Below are positions 1 through 8,516 of a stretch of 64,000 nucleotides of DNA, piece by piece (the first letter of the stretch is position 1; each line of letters begins with the position of its first letter). Source of the DNA: NCEH01 sp043195195 (GTDB taxonomy: Bacteria; Pseudomonadota; Alphaproteobacteria; Rhizobiales; Xanthobacteraceae); assembly GCF_043195195.1 (NCBI RefSeq), contig NZ_JBAFWT010000010.1:1-64000 (forward strand), given 5' to 3'. Under the pieces are notes generated by a model. The model ran no database searches and was not told the origin of the DNA. It saw only the letters and a program-made list of their open reading frames with translations. The position numbers and the translations under genes were made by a program.

Positions 1-818
1 ACGAAATAGCCGTCCTTCGAGCGTACCGCCTGATAAGGGGCGCTCATGCGGTTGGCAGTGCCGAGGGGGATCGGTTCCTTACCGGTGCCCCAATATTCGC
101 TGGTGTCCCAAATGGAAAAGGCGAGCGCGGCCTCGAACAGGGAGGCGTCGATGTACTGCCCCTCCCCGGTACGCGTCTGGCCGATATAGGCACCCAGCAC
201 CGCATAGGTCGCGAACAGGGCGCAGCCGATGTCGGCGACCGGCACGCCCGCCTTCACCGGAGGGCCGCCGGGATGCCCGGTGACGCTCATCACACCGGAC
301 ATGGCTTGCGCCATCAGGTCAAACCCCGGTCGCATGGCCCACGGTCCGGTCTGGCCGAAGCCTGAGATGGACGCATAGACCAAACGTGGGTTGATGGCCC
401 TCAGGCTCTCGTAATCGCACTTCAACTTCTTCATCACGCCGGGACGGTAGTTTTCAATCAGAATGTCGGCGGTCTCGACCAGCTTGTAGAATAGGCCACG
501 TCCCGCATCGCTCTTCAGATTGATGGCGATGGAGCGCTTATTCCGGTTCATGTTGAGAAAGCCCATGCTGTCGGGACCCTTCATCTTGAAGCCCATGGCA
601 CCGCGGGTCTGGTCGCCTGTGCCAGGGGGCTCTACTTTGATGACGTCGGCGCCGAGGTCGCCCAGCAGCATGCTCGCATAAGGCCCGGCCATCACCTGAC
701 TGACGTCCAGCACCCTTACGCCCAACAGCGGCAGCGGACGAGGCGCCTTCTGGCCCTCCACGGCGGGTCGCTCGATGGCGTCCGACGCTGAAGAGGGCAG
801 GGTCAGGGGTTCAGTCAT
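1..818 (-). CDS. CaiB/BaiF family CoA-transferase, 3' end outside window
   Basis: Class III CoA-transferase, which moves CoA between carboxylic acids. About 272 residues are visible from the ATG at 818; the C-terminal part lies beyond the left edge. A strong ribosome site (GGAGGAAC) sits just upstream of the start. Family motifs are LLGDLGADVIKVEPP (about residues 51-65), a NRNKRSIAINL segment, and GQYIDASLFE, whose Asp matches the catalytic Asp of formyl-CoA transferase. The first 30 residues are a poorly conserved extension. The substrate cannot be deduced from what is visible. No operon partner is seen in this window. Confidence 0.9.
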   Translation of the reverse strand, partial: MTEPLTLPSSASDAIERPAVEGQKAPRPLPLLGVRVLDVSQVMAGPYASMLLGDLGADVIKVEPPGTGDQTRGAMGFKMKGPDSMGFLNMNRNKRSIAINLKSDAGRGLFYKLVETADILIENYRPGVMKKLKCDYESLRAINPRLVYASISGFGQTGPWAMRPGFDLMAQAMSGVMSVTGHPGGPPVKAGVPVADIGCALFATYAVLGAYIGQTRTGEGQYIDASLFEAALAFSIWDTSEYWGTGKEPIPLGTANRMSAPYQAVRSKDGYF

Positions 819-1169
819 GGCGTTCCTCCGGTCATTGACTAGTTTTGTTCTTTGCGGCGCAGCTGACGTTGCCGGGGCGATGGTGCTTCAGCTTGGTACC
901 GGATACGCGGCAGGGGATTGAGGCTTCCCGCGAATTTTCAGGAGAGACCGCCCGGTACAAGACCATGCTTCACCTTGTCGAAGGGGCTGAACGCGGCGAG
1001 AGGATGGTCCCGTTTCTTGAAGATTTGATTATTTCCCGCAGTGCCGGGGAGGTCCAGGCGCGTGCGCGGCCAGAGCCGTTCCACTGGTTACCGGACATGC
1101 CTTTTGCGCAGGTCTCGGATCCGGGCGGAGAAAATGCTACAGCCCGTCGTGTCACCGACGGGGTCAACC
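819..1169. other. Intergenic region, no gene seen
   Basis: This 351-base stretch lies between the divergent CoA-transferase and the Spx/ArsC-like gene and must hold both promoters. Open frames that cross it give protein text without recognisable domains and run into the downstream gene in another frame. I see no tRNA, terminator or convincing operator here. Confidence 0.5.
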
Positions 1170-1520
1170 ATGACGGCGCCTACCATCTACGGAATCAAGA
1201 ACTGCGACACCATGAAGAAGGCGCGAGTCTGGCTCGATGCCCATGGGGTCGCTTATGTTTTTCATGACTATAAGGCGCAGGGAATTGCGCGTGATCGACT
1301 CGAAGCCTGGGTTCAGGCCCTGGGCTGGGAGCCCCTGCTCAACCGCGCCGGCACGACTTTCCGCAAGCTGCCTGATGCGGAAAAATCTGGTCTCGACCAA
1401 GCCAAGGCCATTGCCTTGATGCTCGCGCAGCCCTCGATGATCAAGCGCCCGGTGCTGGATCTCGGCAGGCGGCTAATCGTGGGGTTCAAGGAAGGGGAAT
1501 ATGAGACCGCGTTGGGTTAG
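1170..1520 (+). CDS. ArsC/Spx-like thioredoxin-fold protein (YffB type)
   Basis: A 116-residue protein of the arsenate reductase/Spx superfamily. It begins with a thioredoxin-like strand and a single redox Cys (C12) in the motif KNCDTMKKA, then RAGTTFRKL in the middle and the typical IKRPVLD segment near residue 90. This pattern fits the YffB/ArsC-family reductases of proteobacteria, many of which have no proven arsenate activity; no ars genes are nearby. The open frame extends 43 codons upstream, but homology starts at the ATG at 1170, so I use that start. It is probably a monocistronic gene. Confidence 0.85.
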   Translation: MTAPTIYGIKNCDTMKKARVWLDAHGVAYVFHDYKAQGIARDRLEAWVQALGWEPLLNRAGTTFRKLPDAEKSGLDQAKAIALMLAQPSMIKRPVLDLGRRLIVGFKEGEYETALG

Positions 1521-1558
1521 GCCGCTTCGTGGCGCGTGCTACGAGCGAGTGAAAGACG

Positions 1559-2029
1559 TTACGCCGAGGCGATCCGCGCGGATGCGCCGGTGCCCTTGAA
1601 AGGCGCCATGCCGTCGCGGGCCAATCGGTCGGCACGCTCGTTCAACGCGTTGCCCGCATGGCCCTTCACCCAGTGCCAGGATATCTCGTGGCGACCAAGT
1701 GCGGCGTCGAGCCGTTCCCAGAGGTCCTGGTTCTTCACCGGCTTCTTGTCCGCGGTCCTCCAGCCGTTGCGGCGCCAGCCAGCGACCCATTTGGTGACGC
1801 CGTTGCGCAAATACTCACTGTCGGTGTGCAGATCGACCGCGCTCGGTTTCTTCAGCGCTTCCAGGGCACTGATGGCGGCCATCAGCTCCATGCGGTTGTT
1901 GGTGGTGTGCGCCTCGCCGCCCGAGAGTTCCTTCTCGTGCGGTCCGGACCGCAGGATCGCCCCCCAGCCGCCGGGGCCAGGATTGCCCGAGCAGGCACCA
2001 TCGGTCCAGATTTCGATGCGCATGCTCAT
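1559..2029 (-). CDS. rnhA: Ribonuclease HI
   Basis: Degrades the RNA strand of RNA-DNA hybrids in the cytoplasm. The 156-residue product has all catalytic residues at the Escherichia coli positions: D10 in TDGACSGNPG, E48, D70, H124 in KGHAGN and D134. The start at 2029 overlaps the thrB stop codon as ATGA, which indicates translational coupling; a second ATG lies two codons downstream at 2023. A longer open frame into thrB is an artefact. It is the last gene of the ispH-thrB-rnhA operon. Confidence 0.97.
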   Translation of the reverse strand: MSMRIEIWTDGACSGNPGPGGWGAILRSGPHEKELSGGEAHTTNNRMELMAAISALEALKKPSAVDLHTDSEYLRNGVTKWVAGWRRNGWRTADKKPVKNQDLWERLDAALGRHEISWHWVKGHAGNALNERADRLARDGMAPFKGTGASARIASA

Positions 2030-2991
2030 GCGATCAGCCCATAGTCGCGGGCGCTGTCCACGGCACGGTGAAAACGCAGTCTGCGCAGATATTCCAGCGG
2101 GTCCTTGGGGCGAACGAGGGCGCCTTCGGGCACGTTGAGCCAATCCACGAGACGCGTCAGCAGAAAGCGAAGAGCCGCGCCGCGCGCGAGGCGGGGCATG
2201 GCCTCGACCTCGCCGGGGGTTAACGGCCGCACGGACTGGTAGCCCGCCAGCAGCGCGCGCCCCTTGGTGGCGTTGAAGGCTCCATCCTGTTCGAAACACC
2301 AAGCGTTCAGGCACACCGCCACGTCATAGGCGTAGAGATCGGTGCAGGCGAAATAGAAATCGATGATGCCGGAGAGATGATCGTCGAGGAAAAAGGCGTT
2401 GTCCGGAAACAGATCGGCATGGATGACGCCCGCCGGCAGGTCGTGCGGCCATGCGCCCTCAAGCGCGGCAAGCTCGGATGCAATGGTCTCCGCAAGTCCC
2501 GGCATCACCTCGTCCGCGCGATCGCGCGCCGCTTCGAATAGCGGGCGCCATCCGGCGACAGACAAGGCATTCGGCCGCTTTAACGCGAAGTCGACCCCGG
2601 CGAGATGCAGCCGGGCGAGAGCCTCGCCCAGTTGGCCGCAATGGCTGGCTGTGGGTCGCCGCACGGATACGCCACGCAGAAATGTGACGATCGCTGCCGG
2701 GCGCCCGGCAAGCTCGCTCAGCATTGCGCCGCCGCGGGCCGCCACGGGCTCAGGGCAGGAGAGGCCCCGCGCCGCCAGATGCTGCATCAAGCTGATGAAG
2801 AACGGCAGGTCCGCCGGATCCACCCGCTTCTCATACAAGGTGAGAATGAAGGTGTCCTTGCTGGTCTGCAGTAGGAAATTCGAGTTCTCCACGCCCTCCG
2901 CGATACCGTGGAACGACACCAGCGTTCCGATATCATAATGCGTGAGGAATTCGGCAAGGCTTGCGGCCGAAACGTCTGTATAGACAGCCAC
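2026..2991 (-). CDS. thrB: Homoserine kinase, aminoglycoside phosphotransferase type
   Basis: Phosphorylates homoserine in threonine synthesis. The 321-residue protein belongs to the APH-like ThrB family of alphaproteobacteria, not the GHMP kinase type. Key motifs are the catalytic loop HADLFPDN (residues 191-198) and the metal-binding DFYFA (211-215). The N-terminus (MAVYTDVSAASLAEFL) is typical of this ThrB type. It lies 3 bases after the ispH stop and overlaps rnhA by 4 bases, so the three genes form one transcription unit. Confidence 0.96.
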   Translation of the reverse strand: MAVYTDVSAASLAEFLTHYDIGTLVSFHGIAEGVENSNFLLQTSKDTFILTLYEKRVDPADLPFFISLMQHLAARGLSCPEPVAARGGAMLSELAGRPAAIVTFLRGVSVRRPTASHCGQLGEALARLHLAGVDFALKRPNALSVAGWRPLFEAARDRADEVMPGLAETIASELAALEGAWPHDLPAGVIHADLFPDNAFFLDDHLSGIIDFYFACTDLYAYDVAVCLNAWCFEQDGAFNATKGRALLAGYQSVRPLTPGEVEAMPRLARGAALRFLLTRLVDWLNVPEGALVRPKDPLEYLRRLRFHRAVDSARDYGLIA

Positions 2992-2994
2992 GCT

Positions 2995-3957
2995 CTATTC
3001 CGCCGCGTCGGAGCGCAGGGCGCGGGGCAGGGGGAAGAACACGTCTTCCTGGGCGGACGTCACCGTTTCCACCTCCAGGGTGAACCGCTCGGCAAACGCG
3101 TCGAGGATTTCCTCCACCAGCACCTCCGGTGCCGAGGCGCCGGCCGTAACGCCGAGGCTGCCGATGCCTGAAAAGCGCGTCCAGTCGATCTCCGCCGCGC
3201 GCTGAACCAGCACGGAAACGGCGCATCCCTCGCGCTCGGCGGTTTCGCGCAGGCGCTGGGAGTTGGAGGAGTTGGGTGCGCCCACCACCACCATGGCATC
3301 CACCTTGGGCGCCACCTTCTTCACCGCCTCTTGGCGGTTGGTGGTGGCATAGCAGATGTCTTCTTTGTGCGGCGCGTGCATCGCCGGGAAACGGGCGGTG
3401 AGGATGGCGACGATCTCGGCCGTATCGTCGATCGAGAGCGTGGTCTGGGTCACATAGGCGAGGTTTTCCGGATCGCGGGGGCTGAAGGTGCGAGCATCCT
3501 CGGCGGTCTCGATCAGCGTGACGATTCCCGGCTCGAACTGGCCCATGGTGCCCACGACTTCCGGGTGTCCCCGATGGCCGATCAGCAGGATGTCGCGTCC
3601 CCGCTTGTGGTGAACCTGGGCTTCGCGGTGCACCTTGGTGACGAGCGGGCAGGTGGCATCGATGGCAAAGAAGTTACGGGCCGCCGCATCCTCCGGCACC
3701 GATTTCGCCACGCCGTGGGCGGAGAAGATCACCGGCGCAGTGGTGGACGGGATTTCGTCCAGCTCGCGCACGAAGATCGCCCCCTTGTTCCTCAGTCCTT
3801 CCACCACATACTTATTATGGACGATCTCGTGGCGCACGTAGACCGGCGCGCCATGCATCTCAAGTGCCCGTTCAACCGCATCAATGGCGCGCACGACGCC
3901 GGCGCAGAAGCCGCGCGGGGCGCAGAGCAGGACACGGAGGGGAGGCTTTGCTTCCAT
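2995..3957 (-). CDS. ispH: 4-hydroxy-3-methylbut-2-enyl diphosphate reductase
   Basis: Last enzyme of the MEP pathway, making IPP and DMAPP from HMBPP with an iron-sulfur cluster. The 320-residue protein has the three cluster cysteines C18 (APRGFCAG), C103 (ATCPLVTKVH) and C202. Substrate residues H47, H81 and the GHRGHPE motif (H131, E133) are present, as is the late NSSNSQRL segment. It is the first gene of the ispH-thrB-rnhA operon; its promoter must lie in the 253 bases before trcR, which is divergent. Confidence 0.97.
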   Translation of the reverse strand: MEAKPPLRVLLCAPRGFCAGVVRAIDAVERALEMHGAPVYVRHEIVHNKYVVEGLRNKGAIFVRELDEIPSTTAPVIFSAHGVAKSVPEDAAARNFFAIDATCPLVTKVHREAQVHHKRGRDILLIGHRGHPEVVGTMGQFEPGIVTLIETAEDARTFSPRDPENLAYVTQTTLSIDDTAEIVAILTARFPAMHAPHKEDICYATTNRQEAVKKVAPKVDAMVVVGAPNSSNSQRLRETAEREGCAVSVLVQRAAEIDWTRFSGIGSLGVTAGASAPEVLVEEILDAFAERFTLEVETVTSAQEDVFFPLPRALRSDAAE

Positions 3958-4210
3958 GATTCAGGCGTTCCAGGGTTCAGATGCTGAAAAGCATCGCCCG
4001 CCCCCCACCTGTCAAGCGCGGCGGTCCGATGGGGGCGTTTCCCACCCGGCGCGCTGGCAGCATTTGCATAAGGGCGTCCGGGCGCTTATGTTACGAATAT
4101 CCCGGACATCGTGAGACATCCGCGGTTCGCTCCCGACCCGGAGCGACCTCGCGCAGATTTGCGCCACCGGTCATGCGAATGTCCACCAAGAGAAGCTTCA
4201 GAGGCACCCC

Positions 4211-4909
4211 ATGTCACCCAACACCCCCCTGATGCCGAAAGCGACGGCCGTTTGGCTGGTGGAGAATACCGCGCTCACCTTCGAGCAGATCGGCGATTTC
4301 TGTAAACTGCATCCGCTCGAAGTGAAGGGCATCGCCGATGGCGAGGTGGCGCAGGGCATCAAGGGGCTCGATCCCATCTCCAACGGCCAGCTCACCCGCG
4401 AGGAAATTGATCTTGCGGAAAAGAACGAGCATCACCGCCTGAAGCTGCAGGAATCCAAGGTGCGCCTGCCCGAGCAGAAGCGCCGCAAGGGTCCGCGCTA
4501 TACACCGGTGTCGCGCCGCCATGACCGTCCGAACGCGATCCTGTGGTTGACCCGCAACCATCCCGAACTGAAGGATGCGCAAATCATTCGACTGGTCGGC
4601 ACGACGAAAGCGACAATTCTGCAGATTAAAGAGCGGACTCACTGGAATTCGGCAGCGCTCGCGCCGATGGATCCGGTAACCCTCGGCCTATGCAGCCAGA
4701 TCGATCTGGACATGGAAGTGCAGCGTGCCGCGAAAGACCGTCCTGCGGCTCCGGCCGGCGAGGACAAGGGCGCGACCCTGCTGCCAGCGGATGTCACCAC
4801 CCGCCACGACGACTATGACAATGCCGGCCATGCGCCCAGCGGTCGTCGGGAATCGCTGGACTTGGAAACCGTCTTCGCCAAGCTCGGCGGCTCCAAGAAG
4901 GGCGAGTGA
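4211..4909 (+). CDS. trcR: DUF1013 cell-cycle transcriptional regulator TrcR
   Basis: A 232-residue protein matching the alphaproteobacterial DUF1013 family, whose founding member is annotated as the cell-cycle transcriptional regulator TrcR in Caulobacter. Recognition rests on the opening (MPKATAVWLVENTALTF), the NGQLTREEI segment and a helix-turn-helix-like stretch around residues 103-140 (NAILWLTRNHPEL, then VGTTKATILQIKERT). The last 60 residues look disordered. A GAGG ribosome site precedes the ATG. It is a single gene closed by a strong hairpin terminator at 4942. Confidence 0.85.
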   Translation: MSPNTPLMPKATAVWLVENTALTFEQIGDFCKLHPLEVKGIADGEVAQGIKGLDPISNGQLTREEIDLAEKNEHHRLKLQESKVRLPEQKRRKGPRYTPVSRRHDRPNAILWLTRNHPELKDAQIIRLVGTTKATILQIKERTHWNSAALAPMDPVTLGLCSQIDLDMEVQRAAKDRPAAPAGEDKGATLLPADVTTRHDDYDNAGHAPSGRRESLDLETVFAKLGGSKKGE

Positions 4910-4941
4910 TTTTTCGCTCTCTGCAGCCCGCAATACAGAAA

Positions 4942-4968
4942 CGGCGCCCCGTGGGGCGCCGCTTTTCG
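4942..4968 (+). terminator. Rho-independent terminator after trcR
   Basis: A GC-rich perfect stem (CGGCGCCCC with GGGGCGCCG, 2-base loop GT) is followed by CTTTTCGTT. It sits 33 bases after the trcR stop, between trcR and the convergent stress-protein gene. Confidence 0.85.
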
Positions 4969-4991
4969 TTCGTGAGGACCTTTATTTATAT

Positions 4992-5828
4992 CTAGTGCGC
5001 CATCAGGACGGGGACGGTCATGGTGTCGAGGATCTCGCGTGTCACCCCGCCCATCACCAGCTCCTTCAGCCGGGAATGTCCGTAGCCGCCCATGATCACG
5101 AAGTCCGCGCTTTGATCGGAGACTTCGTTGAGAATCGTGTCGGCGACCTGCTGGCCGGCACCGATGTGCAGTTTATGCACCTGCGCCGAAAGGCCGTGGC
5201 GGGCGAGGTGGCGGGCGACTTCCGCGCAACCCTCCAGGCTTTCCTCACCCTCTTTGCCGCGGATGACCGAGAGCACCTCGATAGTCTTGGCCAGATGCAG
5301 GAGAGGCATGCCCTCGTTGAGGGCGCGCGCCGCGGCGCGGCTGCCGTCCCACGCGATCACGGCGCGACCGGTGCCGAGCGGCCTAGTCTGGATGTAGGGG
5401 ACGAGCATTACGGCGCGGCCGGAATCCATCAGCACCGTCTCCGCGATCACCTCTTCCGGGCCTGGCCGGTCGGGATCGGGCTGGGCGACGACGGTGAGGT
5501 CGAACAGGCGTGCCATTGACGCGAAGCGATTTGCCGCTATGCCCAGCGACGCACTGAGGGTACGGCTTTCATGGACGATGCCAGCAGCGCCAGCCTCGCG
5601 CCCGAAGCGCTCGCTGGCTTTCAGCGCGGCCTGCTCGTTTTCCTTGATCTGAGCATCAATGAAGTCGGTCGGCAGTGCCCCCATATAGAAAGGCGGCACC
5701 TCCATTTCATAGGTCACCGCGAGGCCGGTGAGGTGCGCGGACAGGCGCGCCGCGAGCGTGATCGCAAATGCGCCGGCCGCATCGCGCTCGCCGCCGTTGG
5801 TCAGATTGACAAGAATGTCCCGGATCAT
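4992..5828 (-). CDS. Tandem-domain universal stress protein
   Basis: A 278-residue protein with two Usp folds. The N-terminal half begins MIRDILVNL and carries no clear nucleotide motif. The C-terminal half begins around GRAVIAWDGS (residue 152) and ends with the ATP-binding pattern GGYGHSRLKELVMGG followed by TMTVPVLMAH. Such proteins act in survival under stress in the cytoplasm. The gene stands alone, convergent with trcR. A one-mismatch FNR/FixK-like site lies about 70 bases upstream of the start (5898-5911), which would fit oxygen control, but this is only suggestive. Confidence 0.92.
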   Translation of the reverse strand: MIRDILVNLTNGGERDAAGAFAITLAARLSAHLTGLAVTYEMEVPPFYMGALPTDFIDAQIKENEQAALKASERFGREAGAAGIVHESRTLSASLGIAANRFASMARLFDLTVVAQPDPDRPGPEEVIAETVLMDSGRAVMLVPYIQTRPLGTGRAVIAWDGSRAAARALNEGMPLLHLAKTIEVLSVIRGKEGEESLEGCAEVARHLARHGLSAQVHKLHIGAGQQVADTILNEVSDQSADFVIMGGYGHSRLKELVMGGVTREILDTMTVPVLMAH

Positions 5829-6142
5829 GGGCAGTGGCCTCTCCTAAGCCGTGTCGGCAACGCTACTTTAGCTTAAGTCGTGGCCACAATTCCTTCATTG
5901 ACGCGCCGCAAATTCCGACGATGGCTCTGATATCAACACCTCAAATGAAAACGCGGCCGCCTCGGGGGGAAGGCGACCGCGCTGATGACGGTACGCCTAG
6001 GGGGAAGCGAGCCGTCTAGTCTTTAAGTTTCATGGGCGAACAAGGTTCCCGGCAGGTCCAAAAAATGTTGAGTCTCTCGCCTATGTCCCAGAACCCGGCT
6101 AAACGGGTGAAGATTGCCAGCGGCGCCAAGGGCGGCTTTTCC
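5829..6142. promoter_or_regulatory. Divergent intergenic region with FNR-like site and hairpin
   Basis: A 314-base region between the stress-protein gene and the glycosyltransferase gene. At 5898-5911, TTGA-N6-GCAA matches the FNR/FixK consensus (TTGA-N6-TCAA) at 7 of 8 positions. At 5952-5981 there is a hairpin of 5+5 pairs with one mismatch. Its loop side, CGCCTCGGGGGGAAGGCGA at 5958-5976, recurs in similar form at 5994-6010. No small gene is convincing here; an open frame from 6032 runs in phase into the glycosyltransferase. Confidence 0.45.
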
Positions 6143-7153
6143 ATGACTCCCGACCTCAGCATCGTGGTCCCGGTTTATAATGAGGCGGACGGGCTTCCCT
6201 CCTTTCACCGCAAGCTCAGCGCCTGTGCGCAGGCGGTCGCGCAGGCGCGCGGAATGCGCATCGAGATCGTCTATGTCGACGACGGGAGCCGCGATGCCTG
6301 CGCCACGGTAGCAAGCGAATTGCCTGCCCTGGGGGTTGATGTGCAGGTGGTGGCGCTGTCTCGTAATTTCGGCAAGGAAGCGGCGCTGCTCGCTGGACTG
6401 GACCATGCCCGCGGTGATGCGTTGTTGTTCATGGACGGCGACGGGCAGCACCCGCCGGAAATGATCGAGACCTTCGTTGGCCTGTGGAAGGACCAGGGCT
6501 ATGACGTGCCTTATGCCGTCAAGGCCGACCGCATGGACGAAGCCACGTCGCGCCGTTGGTTCGTCAAGGTGTTCTACAAGCTGTTAAACTTCGGGGCGTC
6601 CACGCGCATCCCTGAGGACGCGGCGGATTTTCGTCTGCTTTCGCCCCGCGCCACTGCTGCCTTGCGCCGATTGCCCGAGCGCAACCGCTTCTTCAAGGGG
6701 CTCTCGAGCTGGATCGGTTTCCGGCAGATTGCCGTGCCGTACCGGCCGGCCGGCCGGACCCATGGCTCCAGTTCCTGGAGCTTCTTCCGCCTGCTGAGCT
6801 TGTCCATGGAGGCGCTCACATCGTTCTCTCCCGCTCCACTGCGCCTCGCGGGAATGGTTGGTGCCGGGCTCGCAGGCATCGCCTTTCTCTATGGCGTCTG
6901 GATCGTAATCGAGCGTCTGTTTTGGGGTATTCCGGTGCCAGGATACCCGTCCCTGGTGGTGGGGCTGATGGTGATCGGAGGGGTGCAATTGCTGGTGATC
7001 GGGGTGATGGGCGAGTATATCGCGCGCATCCTCTCGGAGATCAAAGCGCGTCCGGTCTATTTCGTCGCCGACCACGCACTGCGCCATGACGAGGAAAACC
7101 TGGCCCCGGCTCCCGATTATGCGGATGTTCCGCGCCCTGTGATCCTGCCGTGA
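6143..7153 (+). CDS. Family 2 glycosyltransferase, GtrB/ArnC-like, membrane-anchored
   Basis: Predicted polyprenyl-phosphate glycosyltransferase of 336 residues. The catalytic GT-A domain shows VVPVYNEADG (9-18), the VDDGS motif (45-49) and MDGDGQHPPEM (97-107). Two membrane helices follow (about 233-255 and 262-290), the layout of GtrB, ArnC and DPM1-like enzymes that load a sugar onto undecaprenyl phosphate. The frame is open upstream, but the ATG at 6143 has an AAGGGCGG ribosome site and begins the conserved domain. The next gene overlaps its stop codon, so the two products likely work in one pathway. Confidence 0.9.
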   Translation: MTPDLSIVVPVYNEADGLPSFHRKLSACAQAVAQARGMRIEIVYVDDGSRDACATVASELPALGVDVQVVALSRNFGKEAALLAGLDHARGDALLFMDGDGQHPPEMIETFVGLWKDQGYDVPYAVKADRMDEATSRRWFVKVFYKLLNFGASTRIPEDAADFRLLSPRATAALRRLPERNRFFKGLSSWIGFRQIAVPYRPAGRTHGSSSWSFFRLLSLSMEALTSFSPAPLRLAGMVGAGLAGIAFLYGVWIVIERLFWGIPVPGYPSLVVGLMVIGGVQLLVIGVMGEYIARILSEIKARPVYFVADHALRHDEENLAPAPDYADVPRPVILP

Positions 7154-7974
7154 AATCCATCTGGGTCTGCGCCGACGATTATGCTCTGGCGCCCGGTGTC
7201 TCGGAGGCGATCCGCGCCTTGCTGATGGCAGGCCGGCTCAACGCCACCTCGGTGATGACAATCTTCCCCGGCCTCGCGGAGGAAGCAGGGCAACTGGACG
7301 CGGCCCTGATGTCGGCACCCGGTGCAGCCTCGGCGAGCATTGGTCTTCACATTACTTTCACCGGCGGTTTTGCGCCGCTCGCAGCCGATCCCTTAGGTGG
7401 GTCCTGCTTTTCACCGTTGTCCACGCTCGTGTTGCATGCGCTGGCCGGGCGCCTCAATGGCGCGGCCGTGCGCGCCGAGGTGGAGGCGCAGTTCCTCGCG
7501 TTTGTGGCGGCGTTCGGGCGGCCACCCGCCCATGTGGATGGGCACCAGCATGTGCATCTGCTGCCCGGCATTCGCGGTGCGGTGCTGGAAGCAACGGGGC
7601 GCCATGCGCCTGGCGCCCTGGTACGCGATTGCTCGCCCGCCCCGAAAGCCCGCCTTGGTTTCGACGCCAAGGCGCGGCTGCTCGGTGTGTTCGCCAAGGG
7701 CCTCAAGGCTCAGGCGCAGGCAAAGGGTCTGCGTACCAACCGCGGTTTCGCCGGTGCCTATGATTTTGGCCCCGGGCACGATTTTACCGCGCTGCTGCGC
7801 CATTTCATCACCGGGCTTCCCGATGGCGGCCTGATGATGGTGCATCCGGGCCATCCGGACTCGGTGCTCGCGAGCCGCGACCCAGTGATCGACCAGCGTG
7901 CGCGCGAATACAACGCGCTGGCCGACGACGCCTTCCTCGCTAGTCTCGTGGAGAGCGGGGCGCGCTTGGCCTGA
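7150..7974 (+). CDS. YdjC/ChbG/HpnK-family carbohydrate deacetylase
   Basis: A 274-residue YdjC-family protein, predicted metal-dependent N-acetyl-sugar deacetylase. Motifs are CADDYAL (7-13), GLHITF and the histidine-rich DGHQHVHLLPG, which match the metal and active-site positions of the family; VHPGHPD lies near the C-terminus. It starts with GTG and its start overlaps the upstream stop codon (GTGA). A GT2 enzyme coupled to a YdjC deacetylase resembles Francisella FlmF2-NaxD, which makes undecaprenyl-phosphate galactosamine for lipid A. That role is inference here; the HpnK annotation is an alternative, but no hopanoid genes are nearby. Confidence 0.88.
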   Translation: MKSIWVCADDYALAPGVSEAIRALLMAGRLNATSVMTIFPGLAEEAGQLDAALMSAPGAASASIGLHITFTGGFAPLAADPLGGSCFSPLSTLVLHALAGRLNGAAVRAEVEAQFLAFVAAFGRPPAHVDGHQHVHLLPGIRGAVLEATGRHAPGALVRDCSPAPKARLGFDAKARLLGVFAKGLKAQAQAKGLRTNRGFAGAYDFGPGHDFTALLRHFITGLPDGGLMMVHPGHPDSVLASRDPVIDQRAREYNALADDAFLASLVESGARLA

Positions 7975-8009
7975 TTCGTGCTTTTCCCAACCGATCCGCA
8001 AGCGGTGGG

Positions 8010-8510
8010 ATGGGACGCAATTTGATCGAGCGCAGAACCCTTTTTCTCTGGACCTGGCGCGGGCTCGGAGCTGCGCTCGCAGTCGGCGCCATGGAAGGCG
8101 TGGCGGCCTTGGGCGAGACGCCACTCAAGCGGGTGCCGTTCGTGACCTCGATTGCCCTTGTAATGGGCATGCCCGAAGCGGAGCCGGCGCAGCCGCGGGC
8201 GCTCATCGGCGGGCATCTGATGTCCACCTTGGTCGGTTTTGCCGTTCTTTGGCTTGCCGGGCCCGCACCGGCCGCGGGTGCGTTCGCGGTGGGATTGGCG
8301 CTGGTGGTGATGCGCGGGACGCGAACCCTGCATCCGCCCGCTGCCATCGATCCACTGATCGTCGTGGTGGAGGATCTTTCGATCAGCTTCCTGCTGGTGC
8401 CAATCGCCAGTGGCGCGCTCTTGCTCGCCGCCTATGCACATCTCTGGCACCGGCTGCTACCCGGCGCCGACTGGCCCAGGCAGCCGGTGCCGCGACAACC
8501 CGATGCGTGA
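8010..8510 (+). CDS. HPP family membrane protein
   Basis: A 166-residue integral membrane protein with four to five hydrophobic segments. The family is recognised by PRALIGGHLMSTLVGF (about 64-79) and LHPPAAIDPL (about 106-115), the HPP motif. Plant and cyanobacterial HPP proteins have been linked to nitrite transport, so an anion transport role is possible; nothing nearby supports a nitrogen function. The gene is convergent with the ClC transporter, with only 6 bases between the stops. Confidence 0.85.
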   Translation: MGRNLIERRTLFLWTWRGLGAALAVGAMEGVAALGETPLKRVPFVTSIALVMGMPEAEPAQPRALIGGHLMSTLVGFAVLWLAGPAPAAGAFAVGLALVVMRGTRTLHPPAAIDPLIVVVEDLSISFLLVPIASGALLLAAYAHLWHRLLPGADWPRQPVPRQPDA

Positions 8511-8516
8511 TGGGGC

